64,000 bases of DNA from Pseudoflavonifractor sp. 524-17 (lineage in GTDB: Bacteria > Bacillota > Clostridia > Oscillospirales > Oscillospiraceae): positions 109,274 to 173,273 of the forward strand of contig NZ_QWEK01000012.1 in assembly GCF_009935845.1 (NCBI RefSeq), given 5' to 3'. Below, one piece after another: positions 40,866 to 49,663 of the stretch (position 1 is its first letter; every line of letters begins with the position of its first letter). Position numbers and translations under genes: made by a program. The notes under the pieces are model-generated. The model was given only the letters and a program-made list of their open reading frames with translations, made no database searches and was not told the origin of the DNA.

Positions 40866-41027
40866 CTAAATTCCGTGCAGTTCAATATATTTTTTGACAT
40901 ACCGGCCCAAAAGGTCCAGATAGGGCTGGTTGTCCCCCTCAATGGCCTCCAAAAAGGGGTGGGCCCGCCGCCGGATCCGCTCCGCGTCCTTCAAAACAGC
41001 CGCCTCCAGCTCCTGGCCGCCGGGCAT
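40866..41027 (-). CDS. Short open frame, possibly a gene remnant
   Basis: A 53-codon frame ending in a clean stop, with no good ribosome-binding site. It reads PGGQELEAAVLKDAERIRRR and continues as a helical protein ending in VKKYIELHGI. The frame stays open to about 41093 upstream without an ATG, so it may be the 3' end of a broken gene. The rest of 41028-41220 shows nothing. Confidence 0.35.
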   Translation of the reverse strand: MPGGQELEAAVLKDAERIRRRAHPFLEAIEGDNQPYLDLLGRYVKKYIELHGI

Positions 41028-41220
41028 ATTGCCAGTTTTCAAACAGACGCTAGCTACAATATGAGCGCATATGCAAGCATTTTCAATGGTTTCACACTAT
41101 TAAAATTTTGTGCATCGCAGTATGTGTTAATTGGGTTATAAATTACGAACAAATCATTCCTTCTCTACAGCCTTTATTAGCGCCTCGATATCCGTGTGTA
41201 GGCAAATATTCGCCGTGGTA

Positions 41221-41676
41221 CTATAGTCCGCGTGCCCCCAAATTTAGCGACGCTTTCCTGATCTCCCGTGAGATATCCGCCAAAGCGGCGCCGGCCTCCA
41301 TATCGCAGGCCCGGCTGCGGGCCAGGTCCCCCAGGGAGAGGATGCCCACTACCTTCTGATTCTCCACCACGGGAAGCCGCCGCACCTGGGCAGAGGCCAT
41401 GATATGGGCCGCTTGGGTGACGTCGGCGTTTGGGGTGACGAAGGCGCAGGACCGGGTCATTACGTCTCCCACCGGCAGGCGTTCCGGGTTTTCCCCCGGG
41501 GCCAGGCAGCGCAGTACCAGATCCCGATCGGTGACGATGCCCCGGAGACGGCCGTCGTTCTGGCATACCGGCAGGGCCCCCAGATCGTACCGGGAGAGGA
41601 GGCGGGCGGCCAGGGCGGCGCTCTCCCCGGGGGTGATGGTGACCACCTGTGGATTCATCAGCTCACGAACCAGCAT
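41221..41676 (-). CDS. Two-CBS-domain protein
   Basis: A 151-residue protein; GGGGAGG precedes ATG 41676. The first CBS domain (MNPQVVTITPGESAALAARLLSRYDLGALPV) is followed by GIVTDRDLVLRCL, the second by VRRLPVVENQKVVGILSLGDLAR. Free-standing CBS pairs sense adenine nucleotides and regulate partner proteins. The partner is not visible. Confidence 0.88.
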   Translation of the reverse strand: MLVRELMNPQVVTITPGESAALAARLLSRYDLGALPVCQNDGRLRGIVTDRDLVLRCLAPGENPERLPVGDVMTRSCAFVTPNADVTQAAHIMASAQVRRLPVVENQKVVGILSLGDLARSRACDMEAGAALADISREIRKASLNLGARGL

Positions 41677-41753
41677 AAAAACCTCCCCGCACACCTGAGC
41701 AGGCGCGCTTTTCCGTCTTTGATACCAGAAATTATTCCCAAAAAGGCGGAGGG

Positions 41754-42602
41754 CTATTCGGTTTTTTGCCCGGCCTGGAGGGCAAAATTCCGCCGCAGTA
41801 CCGCCGGGCCCCGCCAGGCGAAGGCCCGCTGGCCGTACTGCTGCTGAAACTGCCGGTTGGTGAGGGATTCCAGGTCCCCGGGGGTGAGGCGGTCTATCAG
41901 CCCCTGGAAAAAGGCGGGGATGCCGGTGCGGGCGGGGCGGGCGTTATAGGGGCAGACCGTCTGACACAGGTCGCACCCCCAGATATAGGGGTGGCGGGCC
42001 ACAGCGGCGGCCTGCTCCGGGGGCAGCTCCCCCTTCTTCTGGGTGAGGTGAGACAGGCAGCGCTCCGCCGCAAAGCCCTCCTCTGTCAGCGCCCCTGCGG
42101 GGCAGGCGGCGATACACCGGCCGCACCCCATACACGGTCCGCTGGGCGCCTGCCGGGGCAGGTCCAGGGGCTGATCCGTGAGGATGGTGCCCAGAAAGAT
42201 CCAAGACCCGTAAGGGGGGAGAATGATCAGCCCGTTTCGGCCCATAAGCCCCAGGCCGGCCTGCCGGGCGGCCTCCCGCTCCGGCAGGGGAGAGCTGTCC
42301 GTCCCGGCGTGAAACATCCGGCCGGGGTACGCCCGGGCCAGATCGGCGCATAACAGATCCAGCCGCCAGGGGAGCTCCAGGTGGTAGTCCAGCCCCCGGG
42401 CGTAGAGGGGGAGATTGCCTGGCCGCAGGCCGGCGAAGTAGGGGAACGCCGCCACCAGCACTCCGGCGGCGCCGGGACACAGGGCCTGCGCCTTCTGCCG
42501 GGCGGCAGAGTCCATCGCCTGCTCCAGGGCGGCGTAAGGCACGTACCCCCAGCCCGCCGCGCCCAGACCGGCAAAGCGCCCGGCCAGCTCAGCGGCCGTC
42601 AT
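41754..42602 (-). CDS. QueG-like iron-sulfur protein
   Basis: A 282-residue protein; its ATG 42602 overlaps the murE stop. Two 4Fe-4S motifs (CMGCGRCIAACP and CDLCQTVCPYN) follow an N-terminal DUF1730-type corrinoid-binding domain, as in epoxyqueuosine reductase. It lacks the long C-terminal HEAT region of many QueG proteins, so it may be a short clostridial form. Reaction: reduction of epoxyqueuosine in tRNA to queuosine, if orthologous. Confidence 0.75.
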   Translation of the reverse strand: MTAAELAGRFAGLGAAGWGYVPYAALEQAMDSAARQKAQALCPGAAGVLVAAFPYFAGLRPGNLPLYARGLDYHLELPWRLDLLCADLARAYPGRMFHAGTDSSPLPEREAARQAGLGLMGRNGLIILPPYGSWIFLGTILTDQPLDLPRQAPSGPCMGCGRCIAACPAGALTEEGFAAERCLSHLTQKKGELPPEQAAAVARHPYIWGCDLCQTVCPYNARPARTGIPAFFQGLIDRLTPGDLESLTNRQFQQQYGQRAFAWRGPAVLRRNFALQAGQKTE

Positions 42603-44106
42603 AGCGCTCCAGGGCCTTTTGGGCCAGAATGCCGTCGGGGACGCAGGGCTCCGGGCCGTTTTTCCGCTTTTGAACCAGCTCACAGCCCTTTCCCGCCAGG
42701 ACGACCACCGCCGGCGGGGTGCAGTCCAGCACAGCCCGGGCCACCGCCTCCTCCCGGCGGGGGATGATTTCTCCCGTTTTGCCGAAGGGGAGCAGATACC
42801 GCTGGATATCGGCGCAGATGGCCGCCACCGCCTCCGGCCCGGGATCGTCCTCCGTGAGGATGATCCGGTCGGCCAGCGCTCCGGCGGCGGCGGCCATGCC
42901 CTCCCGCCGGTCAATGCCCTTGCCCCCGGTGCAGCCAAAGAGGACGGTAATCTGCCGGCCGGGGTATTCCGCCCGGGCGGAGCGGAGCAGGGCCTCCAGA
43001 CTCATGCCGTTGTGGGCGTAGTCCACAATAACGGACACCGGTTCCCGGCTGCTGGTATAGTGCTCCATCCGGCCGGGGACGGCGGCACGGGCCAGGCCGG
43101 CGGCCACGGCCGGAGCCGGAATCTGATAGACCTCCGCCGCGGCTACGGCGGCCAGGGCGTTTTCCACATTGAACAGCCCCGGCATGGCCAGGGTGAGTTC
43201 CCCCTGCCAGCGGGGGGTGCGCGCCTGGAACCGGATGAGATCCCCCTCCTTGCGGATGTCCCAGGCGTACACATCGGCGGCGGGGTCGGTGTGGGAGTAG
43301 GTCACCACCTGAGGGCAGACCTGGGCGGCGGCGCAGATCTCCCCGGCGTGGTCGCAGTCCAGGTTGACGCAGGCCGCTCTGGCCTGCCGGAAGATAAGCA
43401 GCTTGGAGGCGAAGTAGTCCTCCCAGTCCGGGTGCTCAATGGGGGAGATGTGGTCCTCCCCAATGTTCAAAAAGACGGCGCAGGCCAGATCCACCCCGAT
43501 AACCCGGCCATACTTCAGCGCCTGGCTGGAAAACTCCATGGTCACGTACTCCGCCCCGGCGGCGGCGGCGTTGAGCAGGTGCCGCTGGAGATCCAGGGGC
43601 TCCGGGGTGGTGAGCTTGGCGGGCCGGCGCTCCAGGCCGTCGTCGGTGACGATGGTGGACAAAATGGCGCTCTCCCGCCGGTTCTCCTCCTCCCGCCAGG
43701 CGTCCACAATGGATTTCAGGTAATAGGCGGTGGTGGTCTTGCCCTTGGTGCCGGTGATGCCGGTGACCTGGAGCCGGCCGGAGGGGTGCCCGTAGGCCAG
43801 ATCTGCCATCAGGCCCATGGCCCGGCGGATATCCGTCACCGGAATACAGGGGGCGCCGGCCTGCTCATAGGGGCGCTCGCTGACATAGGCGAAAGCCCCC
43901 TTGCGCACCGCGTCGATAAGATACTCCGGCCGGAAGGCCGCCCCCTTGCACACAAAGAGGGTACCGGGGACCACCCGCTTGGAGTCGCAGGACACCAGCT
44001 CCACCGTGCGGGTCAAATCCGCCGGCACAGGCCGCCGGCCAGCCAGCAGCCCCTGCCAGAGCAGAAGCTGGTAATAATCTCCCAAGGGAAGGCGGGGTCG
44101 TTCCAT
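42589..44106 (-). CDS. murE: UDP-N-acetylmuramyl-tripeptide synthetase
   Basis: A 505-residue Mur ligase that adds the third residue to the wall peptide. ATG 44106 follows GGAGG; the frame from 44151 has no site. The P-loop GTKGKTTT is at 119-126, with VTMEFSSQAL and HNPM-like middle parts, and TEDDPGPEA replaces the usual DNPR substrate motif. Because that motif is changed (DDPG), the third amino acid (mDAP or Lys) cannot be read. The gene is separate from the main division cluster. Confidence 0.9.
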   Translation of the reverse strand: MERPRLPLGDYYQLLLWQGLLAGRRPVPADLTRTVELVSCDSKRVVPGTLFVCKGAAFRPEYLIDAVRKGAFAYVSERPYEQAGAPCIPVTDIRRAMGLMADLAYGHPSGRLQVTGITGTKGKTTTAYYLKSIVDAWREEENRRESAILSTIVTDDGLERRPAKLTTPEPLDLQRHLLNAAAAGAEYVTMEFSSQALKYGRVIGVDLACAVFLNIGEDHISPIEHPDWEDYFASKLLIFRQARAACVNLDCDHAGEICAAAQVCPQVVTYSHTDPAADVYAWDIRKEGDLIRFQARTPRWQGELTLAMPGLFNVENALAAVAAAEVYQIPAPAVAAGLARAAVPGRMEHYTSSREPVSVIVDYAHNGMSLEALLRSARAEYPGRQITVLFGCTGGKGIDRREGMAAAAGALADRIILTEDDPGPEAVAAICADIQRYLLPFGKTGEIIPRREEAVARAVLDCTPPAVVVLAGKGCELVQKRKNGPEPCVPDGILAQKALERYDGR

Positions 44107-44265
44107 AAAAACCTCCACCGGCACCGCGCCGGGGCGGGCCGCTTTTATCAATCAGAATGGATTTTCTCCCATAAAGTTTATCACAGGTTGGGAAAAAAAG
44201 AAAGACAGGTCCGTGGGGCACGTTTGGAGCCCGCCCTGCAGATCGTTGTAAAATGGATTCCAATA

Positions 44266-44298
44266 TGATAAAATAGCCATTGTACAGCCATTTTATCA
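44266..44298. promoter_or_regulatory. Operator-like inverted repeat before the AEC transporter
   Basis: TGATAAAAT (44266-44274) and ATTTTATCA (44290-44298) form a perfect 9-base repeat separated by 15 bases; inner AGCC/GCC are partly symmetric. A TATAAT lies at about 44319. The shape suits a dimeric repressor site. Confidence 0.55.
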
Positions 44299-44378
44299 TT
44301 CCAGCTGCGCCTCCATGGTATAATAGCCGCAGCCCCAGCCCCAAAGCCAGGGATGTCTGTCCGAACTGCGGGAGTGTG

Positions 44379-45323
44379 ATGTGTGTGAACGAGGTATTAG
44401 AAAATTTACTGGTTGTGGTGGGCCAGGTGGGCGTGCTCTTCCTGCTGATGAGCGTAGGCTTTGTCATGGCCAAGCTGGGCAGGCTCACCCCCCAGACGCT
44501 GCCCCAGCTGTCCTTTCTGCTGATGTATATCGTTACGCCCTGCGTGATCATCCACTCGCTGCAGGTGGAATTTGACTCCGGGCTGCTTCACGACCTGCTC
44601 ACCGGCACCGGGCTGGTGGCGGTGACTTACGTGGTGATCTGGCTGGGGGTGCTCCCCTTCTTTCGAAAGCAGGGCCAGGACAGCCGGGAGACCCTGCGCT
44701 TCGCGGCCATCTTCGGCAACACCGGGTTTATGGGCTTTCCCCTGATCACCGCCATTTTCGGGGCGGAGCGGCTTATTTTCGCCATGCCGGTCTTTGTGGT
44801 CTTTCAGGTGTTCACCTGGTCCCTGGGCGTATACATGATGGGCGGCAAAAAAGAGCTCTCGCTTAAAAACATTCTGGTCAGCCCCGCGGTGGTGGGCATC
44901 GCGGTGGGCCTGCCCCTCTTTCTCACCGGGGCCGCCCTGCCGGCGCCTCTGGGGGACACCGTGTCCTTTCTGGCGGATCTGAACACCCCCCTGGCCATGC
45001 TGCTCATCGGCGCCCAGATGGCGGCGGCGGACCTGCCCGCCACCTTCCGCAGCCGCAGTCTGTACGGCTGCGCCGCCTATAAGCTGCTGGCCGCGCCGGC
45101 GGCGACAGCCCTTCTGCTGCTGCCCTTTGGGCTCAGCCCCATGCTCTTCGCCTGCTGTGTGATTCTGGCGGGGACCCCCACCGCCGGCGTCACCGCCATG
45201 TTCGCAGAGCGCTTCAATCGTGGCAAGGAGACCGCCGCCCAGGCCATCACCCTGGCCACCCTGCTGTCCATCCTCACCCTGCCCTTGACAGCGGTGGCGG
45301 CCCAGCGGATCGCGGGGCTGTAG
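44379..45323 (+). CDS. Auxin-efflux-carrier (AEC) family transporter
   Basis: A 314-residue membrane protein with about ten helices. Start ATG 44379 follows GGGAG; GTG 44385 is also possible. The AEC pattern is clear: LGRLTPQTLPQLSFLLMYIVTPCVI, RFAAIFGNTGFMGFPL, LADLNTPLAMLLIGAQMA, CCVILAGTPTAGVTAMFAE. In bacteria such carriers export or take up organic acids such as malate; the substrate is unknown here. A strong terminator follows. Confidence 0.88.
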   Translation: MCVNEVLENLLVVVGQVGVLFLLMSVGFVMAKLGRLTPQTLPQLSFLLMYIVTPCVIIHSLQVEFDSGLLHDLLTGTGLVAVTYVVIWLGVLPFFRKQGQDSRETLRFAAIFGNTGFMGFPLITAIFGAERLIFAMPVFVVFQVFTWSLGVYMMGGKKELSLKNILVSPAVVGIAVGLPLFLTGAALPAPLGDTVSFLADLNTPLAMLLIGAQMAAADLPATFRSRSLYGCAAYKLLAAPAATALLLLPFGLSPMLFACCVILAGTPTAGVTAMFAERFNRGKETAAQAITLATLLSILTLPLTAVAAQRIAGL

Positions 45324-45353
45324 CTGCGCCGCCGGAGCTGCACTGCGGAAGAG

Positions 45354-45396
45354 AAAAACCTGCGGCGCCTTCATTTCCAAGGCGCCGCAGGTTTTT
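45354..45396. terminator. Terminator between AEC gene and a decayed gene
   Basis: AAAAACCTGCGGCGCCTT (45354-45371) and AAGGCGCCGCAGGTTTTT (45379-45396) are complementary over 18 bases and give U-tracts in both directions. Confidence 0.85.
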
Positions 45397-46025
45397 CAGC
45401 GGGGCAACGCACGTTTCTTTCCTTGAACCGGGTCTGCGGTACCACTGCTTCGGGGACCTGTCTGTTAGGGTTGAACCGCTTCTGTATCTGCAACGCATCT
45501 TCAAGATAACGCTGCACATACTTGGCGTTCATGGAATAGAACCCGCCGCTTCTGCCTTGTGCCGCGGCATAGGCCTCTAAACACTCAATGGCGTCCGGGC
45601 GTGCAGCCAATTCAATCAATTCCGGAAAAATACGCCGAAACCGACCGCATACCGGCCTCAAGGGTATCGTAGGCATAACAATCCGGCAGCATGGGGCAGG
45701 TCAGAACCGTCTCTACCAGGGCTGGGGTTGTCATCTTCTGAAGGAGCGCGTCGTCGACGTGGCAGGCGGCAAGCCGTTCCGCCCTGGATTGGTACGTTTT
45801 CCACTCCGGGGAGGCGGGTGTAATCGGGTACTCGTAGGGCGTATCGATCTCATAGCTCTGCTCCTGGACCATCTCTTCCTCTGTTGCCTGATCAGCAGCC
45901 CAAGCAGTTGTTGACACACAGGATACCATTGGTTGACAAGGGCCGACACGGTTTTTCGGGGCGCAAGCGGCCGCTGGCGGCGTCCCCAGAATCAGAAAAA
46001 AGAATCCACTTTTCCGCCCCAGCAT
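45371..46025 (-). pseudogene. Frameshifted secreted-protein gene
   Basis: From ATG 46025 the reading begins with a signal-like MLGRKSGFFFLILG. It then reads EYPITPASPEWKTYQSRAERLAACHVDDALLQKMTTPALVETVL and CYAYDTLEAGMRSVSAYFSGID, and stops at 45612. The next frame continues the same protein as ELIELAARPDAIECLEAYAAAQG to 45371. The pattern is a secreted clostridial family of unknown role. A single frame change near 45612-45640 breaks it; sequencing error cannot be excluded. Confidence 0.65.
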
Positions 46026-46086
46026 AGCAATTTTCCCAAACAGGAGAGGGCGCCGCCCTCTTGCCCAGATTAAGGAGGCTGATCCC

Positions 46087-46521
46087 ATGGATCCAGAGGT
46101 TTTGGCGTTTCTCGGCGCACACCCGGGGCGGATTGCCCTGTTTGAACGGGTGGAGGCCGTAATTGGGGCCCTGGGCCCCTCGGAATACCGGGTGTCCAAG
46201 AGCCAGATCGCCTGGAAAAACCCCTTAAATTTCGCTTTCTTGTCCCGCAATCCCCGCGTTCTCTCCCGCCAGCCGGAGGAGGCTTTGGTCCTCACCCTGG
46301 GGCTGGGCCGGCGGGGGACGGAGCCCTGTGTCAAATACGCCGGCGAGCCCTACCCCGGCCGGTGGACCAACCGCATCATCCTCACCCGGCCGGAGGATGT
46401 GGACGAAACGGTGCAGGCGCTCCTGGGGGAGGCTTATTGCTTTTCCCGGGAAAAAGGCCGGCGGAAAAAAAGGGAACTTTTAAGCCCCGCCGCCGTCCAA
46501 AGGATCCACAGCCATTATTGA
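46087..46521 (+). CDS. DUF5655-like protein
   Basis: A 144-residue basic protein with AAGGAGG before ATG 46087. The pattern 'YRVSKSQIAWKNPLNFAFLS...TEPCVKYAGEPYPGRWTNRIILTRPEDVDE' matches DUF5655-type proteins, which bind or modify unknown partners. No signal or membrane segment. The next gene starts 14 bases on. Confidence 0.65.
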   Translation: MDPEVLAFLGAHPGRIALFERVEAVIGALGPSEYRVSKSQIAWKNPLNFAFLSRNPRVLSRQPEEALVLTLGLGRRGTEPCVKYAGEPYPGRWTNRIILTRPEDVDETVQALLGEAYCFSREKGRRKKRELLSPAAVQRIHSHY

Positions 46522-46535
46522 AAAAGGAGCAGACT

Positions 46536-47603
46536 ATGAGACGAACGCTATCTGCGGCCCTTGCCGCCCTGGGCCTGACTGGGGCCCTTCACGCCCCCGC
46601 CCTGGCAGCGGGCATGGACGCCTTTCAGCCCCAGACCACCTACCCCAACTTCTCCGATGTGCCCTCCGGCGCCTGGTACGCCGCCGATGTCCGGCGCACG
46701 GCGGAGCTGGGCCTGATGCAGGGGAAGGGAGACGGCCGCTTTGACCCCCAGGGGCAGCTCACCCTGGCAGAGGCCGTCACCATGGCGGTACAGGTGTCCG
46801 CACGCTACCGGGGGGACACCTTTGTCCCCGGCGGATCCCCCTGGTATCAGAACGCGGTGGACTACGCGGTGGAGCACGGTATGCTGGCCCGGCGGGAGTA
46901 CGCCGGCTACACCGCCCCCGCCACCCGGGCGGACATGGCGGGCCTGTTCGCCTATGCCCTGCCTCCCACAGAGCTGGCCCGGATCAACCGGGTGCGGATC
47001 ATCCCCGATGTGGACGCCGAAACCCCCTATTTTAACGAGATCTACGCCCTGTACGGCGCGGGCGTGCTGGCGGGGACGGACTCCGGGGCCTTCCAGCCCG
47101 GGGCCCCCATTGACCGGGCCTCCGCCGCGGCCATTCTCAACCGGCTGGCCCTCCCGCGGCAGCGGGTGACCTGGAAAGGCACCGCGGAGCCCGCCGGTAC
47201 GGCGGTAACGCACCCCCAAAAGGTGTACAGCCTCACCCTCCCGGCGGAGTGGACCTACCGCTGGACGGGGGATATTCTGACCTGCCAGTCCGGCTCGCTG
47301 TCCATCACCATCTCCGGCCCCCAGCCGGGGTCGGGCGGTGTGGACGCCTATACCGCCTCCGCCCTCCAGGCGGACCGGGGCGCCCAGGGGGTGGAGCTCA
47401 TCGACCAGCCCGCCTTTGTGTGGTTCCGGGGCATCCCTGCGGGGTACTACCGCACCGCCCAGGCGGGAACCCAGACCGGGGTATACTGCCTGCCCTACCA
47501 CAGCGCTTTCCTCCAGGCCCGCCTCTCCTTCCCCGCGGCGGAGCAGGAGACCGCCCTGCCCGCCCTGTGGGACGTGCTGGAGACCTTCGACCTGGCTCTG
47601 TAA
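46536..47603 (+). CDS. S-layer-homology (SLH) domain exported protein
   Basis: A 355-residue protein; AAAAAGGAG precedes ATG 46536. Signal peptide 1-25, then three SLH-like repeats at about 35-200: YPNFSDVPSGAWYAADVRRTAELGLMQGKGDGRFDPQGQLTLAEA, then DYAVEHGMLAR, then YALYGAGVLAGTDSGAFQPGAPIDRASAAAIL. SLH repeats bind pyruvylated wall polymers. The C-terminal 150 residues (lipocalin-like beta pattern) are unassigned. Confidence 0.85.
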   Translation: MRRTLSAALAALGLTGALHAPALAAGMDAFQPQTTYPNFSDVPSGAWYAADVRRTAELGLMQGKGDGRFDPQGQLTLAEAVTMAVQVSARYRGDTFVPGGSPWYQNAVDYAVEHGMLARREYAGYTAPATRADMAGLFAYALPPTELARINRVRIIPDVDAETPYFNEIYALYGAGVLAGTDSGAFQPGAPIDRASAAAILNRLALPRQRVTWKGTAEPAGTAVTHPQKVYSLTLPAEWTYRWTGDILTCQSGSLSITISGPQPGSGGVDAYTASALQADRGAQGVELIDQPAFVWFRGIPAGYYRTAQAGTQTGVYCLPYHSAFLQARLSFPAAEQETALPALWDVLETFDLAL

Positions 47604-47633
47604 TCTGCAGAATGATTCAGAAAACGGCGCCTT

Positions 47634-47667
47634 GGCCCGTGGGGGCCAAGGCGCCGTCGAGCATATC
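47634..47667. terminator. Hairpin after the SLH gene
   Basis: A 15-base stem (ACGGCGCCTTGGCCC with GGGCCAAGGCGCCGT) with a short loop and no T-tract; position suggests transcription end or mRNA 3' protection. Confidence 0.55.
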
Positions 47668-47800
47668 GAAAAACAGGAGCTGTGAAGGCTTCGCAGGCAG
47701 GGGTCGTGTGAAAGGGATTCGTCTGTGCGGTATTGTTGAAAGAGGGCACGGTATGTGATAAAATTGGCGGGACAACTGGCAGTTCGGGGGCGATTGGTTG

Positions 47801-48349
47801 ATGAACAGACAGCGAGCTTCAAAAACCGGCGCGCTGCGGCGGTGGCGGTTTTTTGCCGTGCTCTGGCCGCTGCTCTGCCTCTGCTTTGCGGTGATTGTCG
47901 TGTGTCAGCCCGGCCGCAGCCTGGACCAGCGGATCGGCGGCACGGCCCTTGCCCTCTTCCCGCTGATTTTTTTCGCCGCCGGCATGTCCCTCTGCCGCCG
48001 CCTGCTGGCGGAGCGGGGAACGGCCACGGTCCGGACCACCGCCGTGGTGATCGCCCGGGGCAGGCGGACCCATATGGGCCGCAGCGCCTACTTTCCTGAA
48101 TTTGAGTTTCGGGTGGGGGAGATCGCCTGCCGGGTCACCTCTTCCAGCGGCTCCAGCTGCTGTCTCGTGAAGGAGGGAGGCCAGGTAGACCTGTACTACG
48201 ACCCGGAACATCCAAAGCGGTTCTATGTCCCTGTCCTGTGGCGGTATAACCGCCGCTTCGTCCGGCTTTTATGCGGCACCGGCATTGTACTCCCCCTGCT
48301 GGGCCTCTTCGCCCCGCAGCTGCGGGCCCTTGCGGCCGCGCTGCCGTAA
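47801..48349 (+). CDS. DUF3592-like membrane protein
   Basis: A 182-residue protein with membrane helices at about 19-37 and 47-64 and a third near the C-terminus (LLCGTGIVLPLLGLFAP). The middle domain (TTAVVIARGRRTHMGRSAYFPEFEFRVGEIACRVTSS; GGQVDLYYDPEHPKRFYV) is the DUF3592 pattern. ATG 47801 follows an in-frame TTG. Function unknown. Confidence 0.75.
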   Translation: MNRQRASKTGALRRWRFFAVLWPLLCLCFAVIVVCQPGRSLDQRIGGTALALFPLIFFAAGMSLCRRLLAERGTATVRTTAVVIARGRRTHMGRSAYFPEFEFRVGEIACRVTSSSGSSCCLVKEGGQVDLYYDPEHPKRFYVPVLWRYNRRFVRLLCGTGIVLPLLGLFAPQLRALAAALP

Positions 48350-48388
48350 GCGTCGGTTTCCCATATCCATACAAAGGAGGAGCGCAGT

Positions 48389-48751
48389 ATGTTGAGACCG
48401 AAGGAAGTCGTCTGTCAGTGGGTGGACGCCTTTAATGCCCATGATACCGCGGCAATCTGCGCGCTGTATCACGACAGCGCCGTCAACCACCAGGTGGCAA
48501 ACGACCCTGTGGAGGGGATTGACGCCATCCGGGCGATGTTCGCCGCCGAATTTGCCGCGGCGGATATGACGGCGATTGTGGAGCATATTTTTGAGGACGG
48601 CCAGTGGGCGATTCTGGAGTGGCGGGACCCATTGGGGCTGCGCGGCTGCGGATTTTTTCACGTGGTCAGCGGGAAAATTCTGTTTCAGCGGGGCTACTGG
48701 GACAAGCTCTCCTTTATGAAGCAGCATCATCTCCCCATCGAGCAGTCGTAA
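48389..48751 (+). CDS. SnoaL/NTF2-like protein
   Basis: A 120-residue protein with AAAGGAGG before the ATG. It shows the SnoaL-like cone fold pattern: VCQWVDAFNAHDTAAICALYHDSAVNHQVA, IRAMFAAEF, and ILEWRDPLGLRGCGFFHVVSGKI. Such proteins may be isomerases or small-molecule binders; no catalytic residues can be named here. Confidence 0.8.
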   Translation: MLRPKEVVCQWVDAFNAHDTAAICALYHDSAVNHQVANDPVEGIDAIRAMFAAEFAAADMTAIVEHIFEDGQWAILEWRDPLGLRGCGFFHVVSGKILFQRGYWDKLSFMKQHHLPIEQS

Positions 48752-48769
48752 AGCGTAACACCGGCCGCC

Positions 48770-48803
48770 GCAAATTTTGAAGAACGTGCTGCGAGGAGGG
48801 GAC
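48770..48803 (+). repeat. Degenerate direct repeat, left copy
   Basis: Matches 50418-50451 at 29 of 34 positions. The right copy is part of the trkA promoter; here the -10 has been lost (TGCGAG). The two copies flank an AT-rich island. Confidence 0.7.
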
Positions 48804-48850
48804 GTATCGTCAAAGGATGTTGTTCATGGAGAGCCATGATTTCTGACCGG

Positions 48851-48889
48851 AAAAAAGTGCCGTCTGGAGTTATCAGACGGCACTTTTTT
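48851..48889. terminator. Strong bidirectional terminator
   Basis: AAAAAAGTGCCGTCTG (48851-48866) and CAGACGGCACTTTTTT (48874-48889) pair over 16 bases with a GAGTTAT loop and U-tracts both ways; it separates the SnoaL gene from the leftward island genes. Confidence 0.88.
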
Positions 48890-48921
48890 GACCGATCAGG
48901 CCACATTGCGGGCGCGGAAGC

Positions 48922-49131
48922 CTACTTCCTTCCAGGCCGGCGGCCCAGCCGCCGGGACAGGCGGCGCCAGAACGTGTCCGGCTCGTACCCCTTGGAGGCC
49001 CGGAACGCGGCCTCCGCCTTCGCCGCCCGCTTCAGGCAGTCCCGTTCCTCCCGGCCCATATAGGACGCAGTCCCTTTTGCGGCCAACTCGATCTCCCGCT
49101 CGATCATCTTGGCAGGCTTCAGCGGAAACAT
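48922..49131 (-). CDS. Small basic protein
   Basis: A 69-residue protein; AAAGGAGG precedes ATG 49131. It is helical and very basic at the C-terminus (MIEREIELAAKGTASYMGREERD...RLSRRLGRRPGRK). No family recognised. It is GC-rich compared with the island genes that follow. Confidence 0.5.
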   Translation of the reverse strand: MFPLKPAKMIEREIELAAKGTASYMGREERDCLKRAAKAEAAFRASKGYEPDTFWRRLSRRLGRRPGRK

Positions 49132-49144
49132 AGAGCTCCTCCTT

Positions 49145-49623
49145 TCATGGACGAGGTGGTTCAAATTGCACACTTCCAGAAACATTTGTAGTTGTCTGTT
49201 CGCTATTTATTCCACCAGCTCCAGCAAAATAGATCAAATCAGCCTGAGCGTTGACACTACAAGAGAGCGTATAATCATTAACTTTGGTTAGCTTTATATT
49301 TTCATAATTTAGCGAGACTAATCGTCCTCTTTCACAGGGAGACATCGCCAAGCCGGGATTGATCTCAAAAGAATCATACCGTACACTACTAATTTTTCCA
49401 GTGTTTAAATCATAATAAACGGTATATTTTACAGAGATCGGACAGGTCCAGCTACTCACAGTATATCCAAACTTACTGCTAGTATATGCAGGAACCTTGA
49501 CGTTTACCGTTACAGCACCACTATTGCTCCGGATGCTCTATACTCCAGTTCAGTCGCATATGCTGGTACCATTTGACTCGCCAACATCAACACACAGATA
49601 ACAACACTGCATAGCCGCTTCAT
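49145..49623 (-). pseudogene. Frameshifted AT-rich secreted-protein gene
   Basis: ATG 49623 opens a clear signal peptide (MKRLCSVVICVLMLASQMVPAYA), but the frame stops after 38 codons. The following frame continues as VTVNVKVPAYTSSKFGYTVSSWTCPISVKYTVYYDL and runs to 49145 without a start. One frame change near 49525-49545 separates them. The mature part is beta-rich (adhesin or pilin-like). The low GC content differs from all neighbours and suggests transfer. Confidence 0.65.
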
Positions 49624-49663
49624 CAAAATAACCTCCTAACTCCTCGAAAAGCTGAACACTCGT

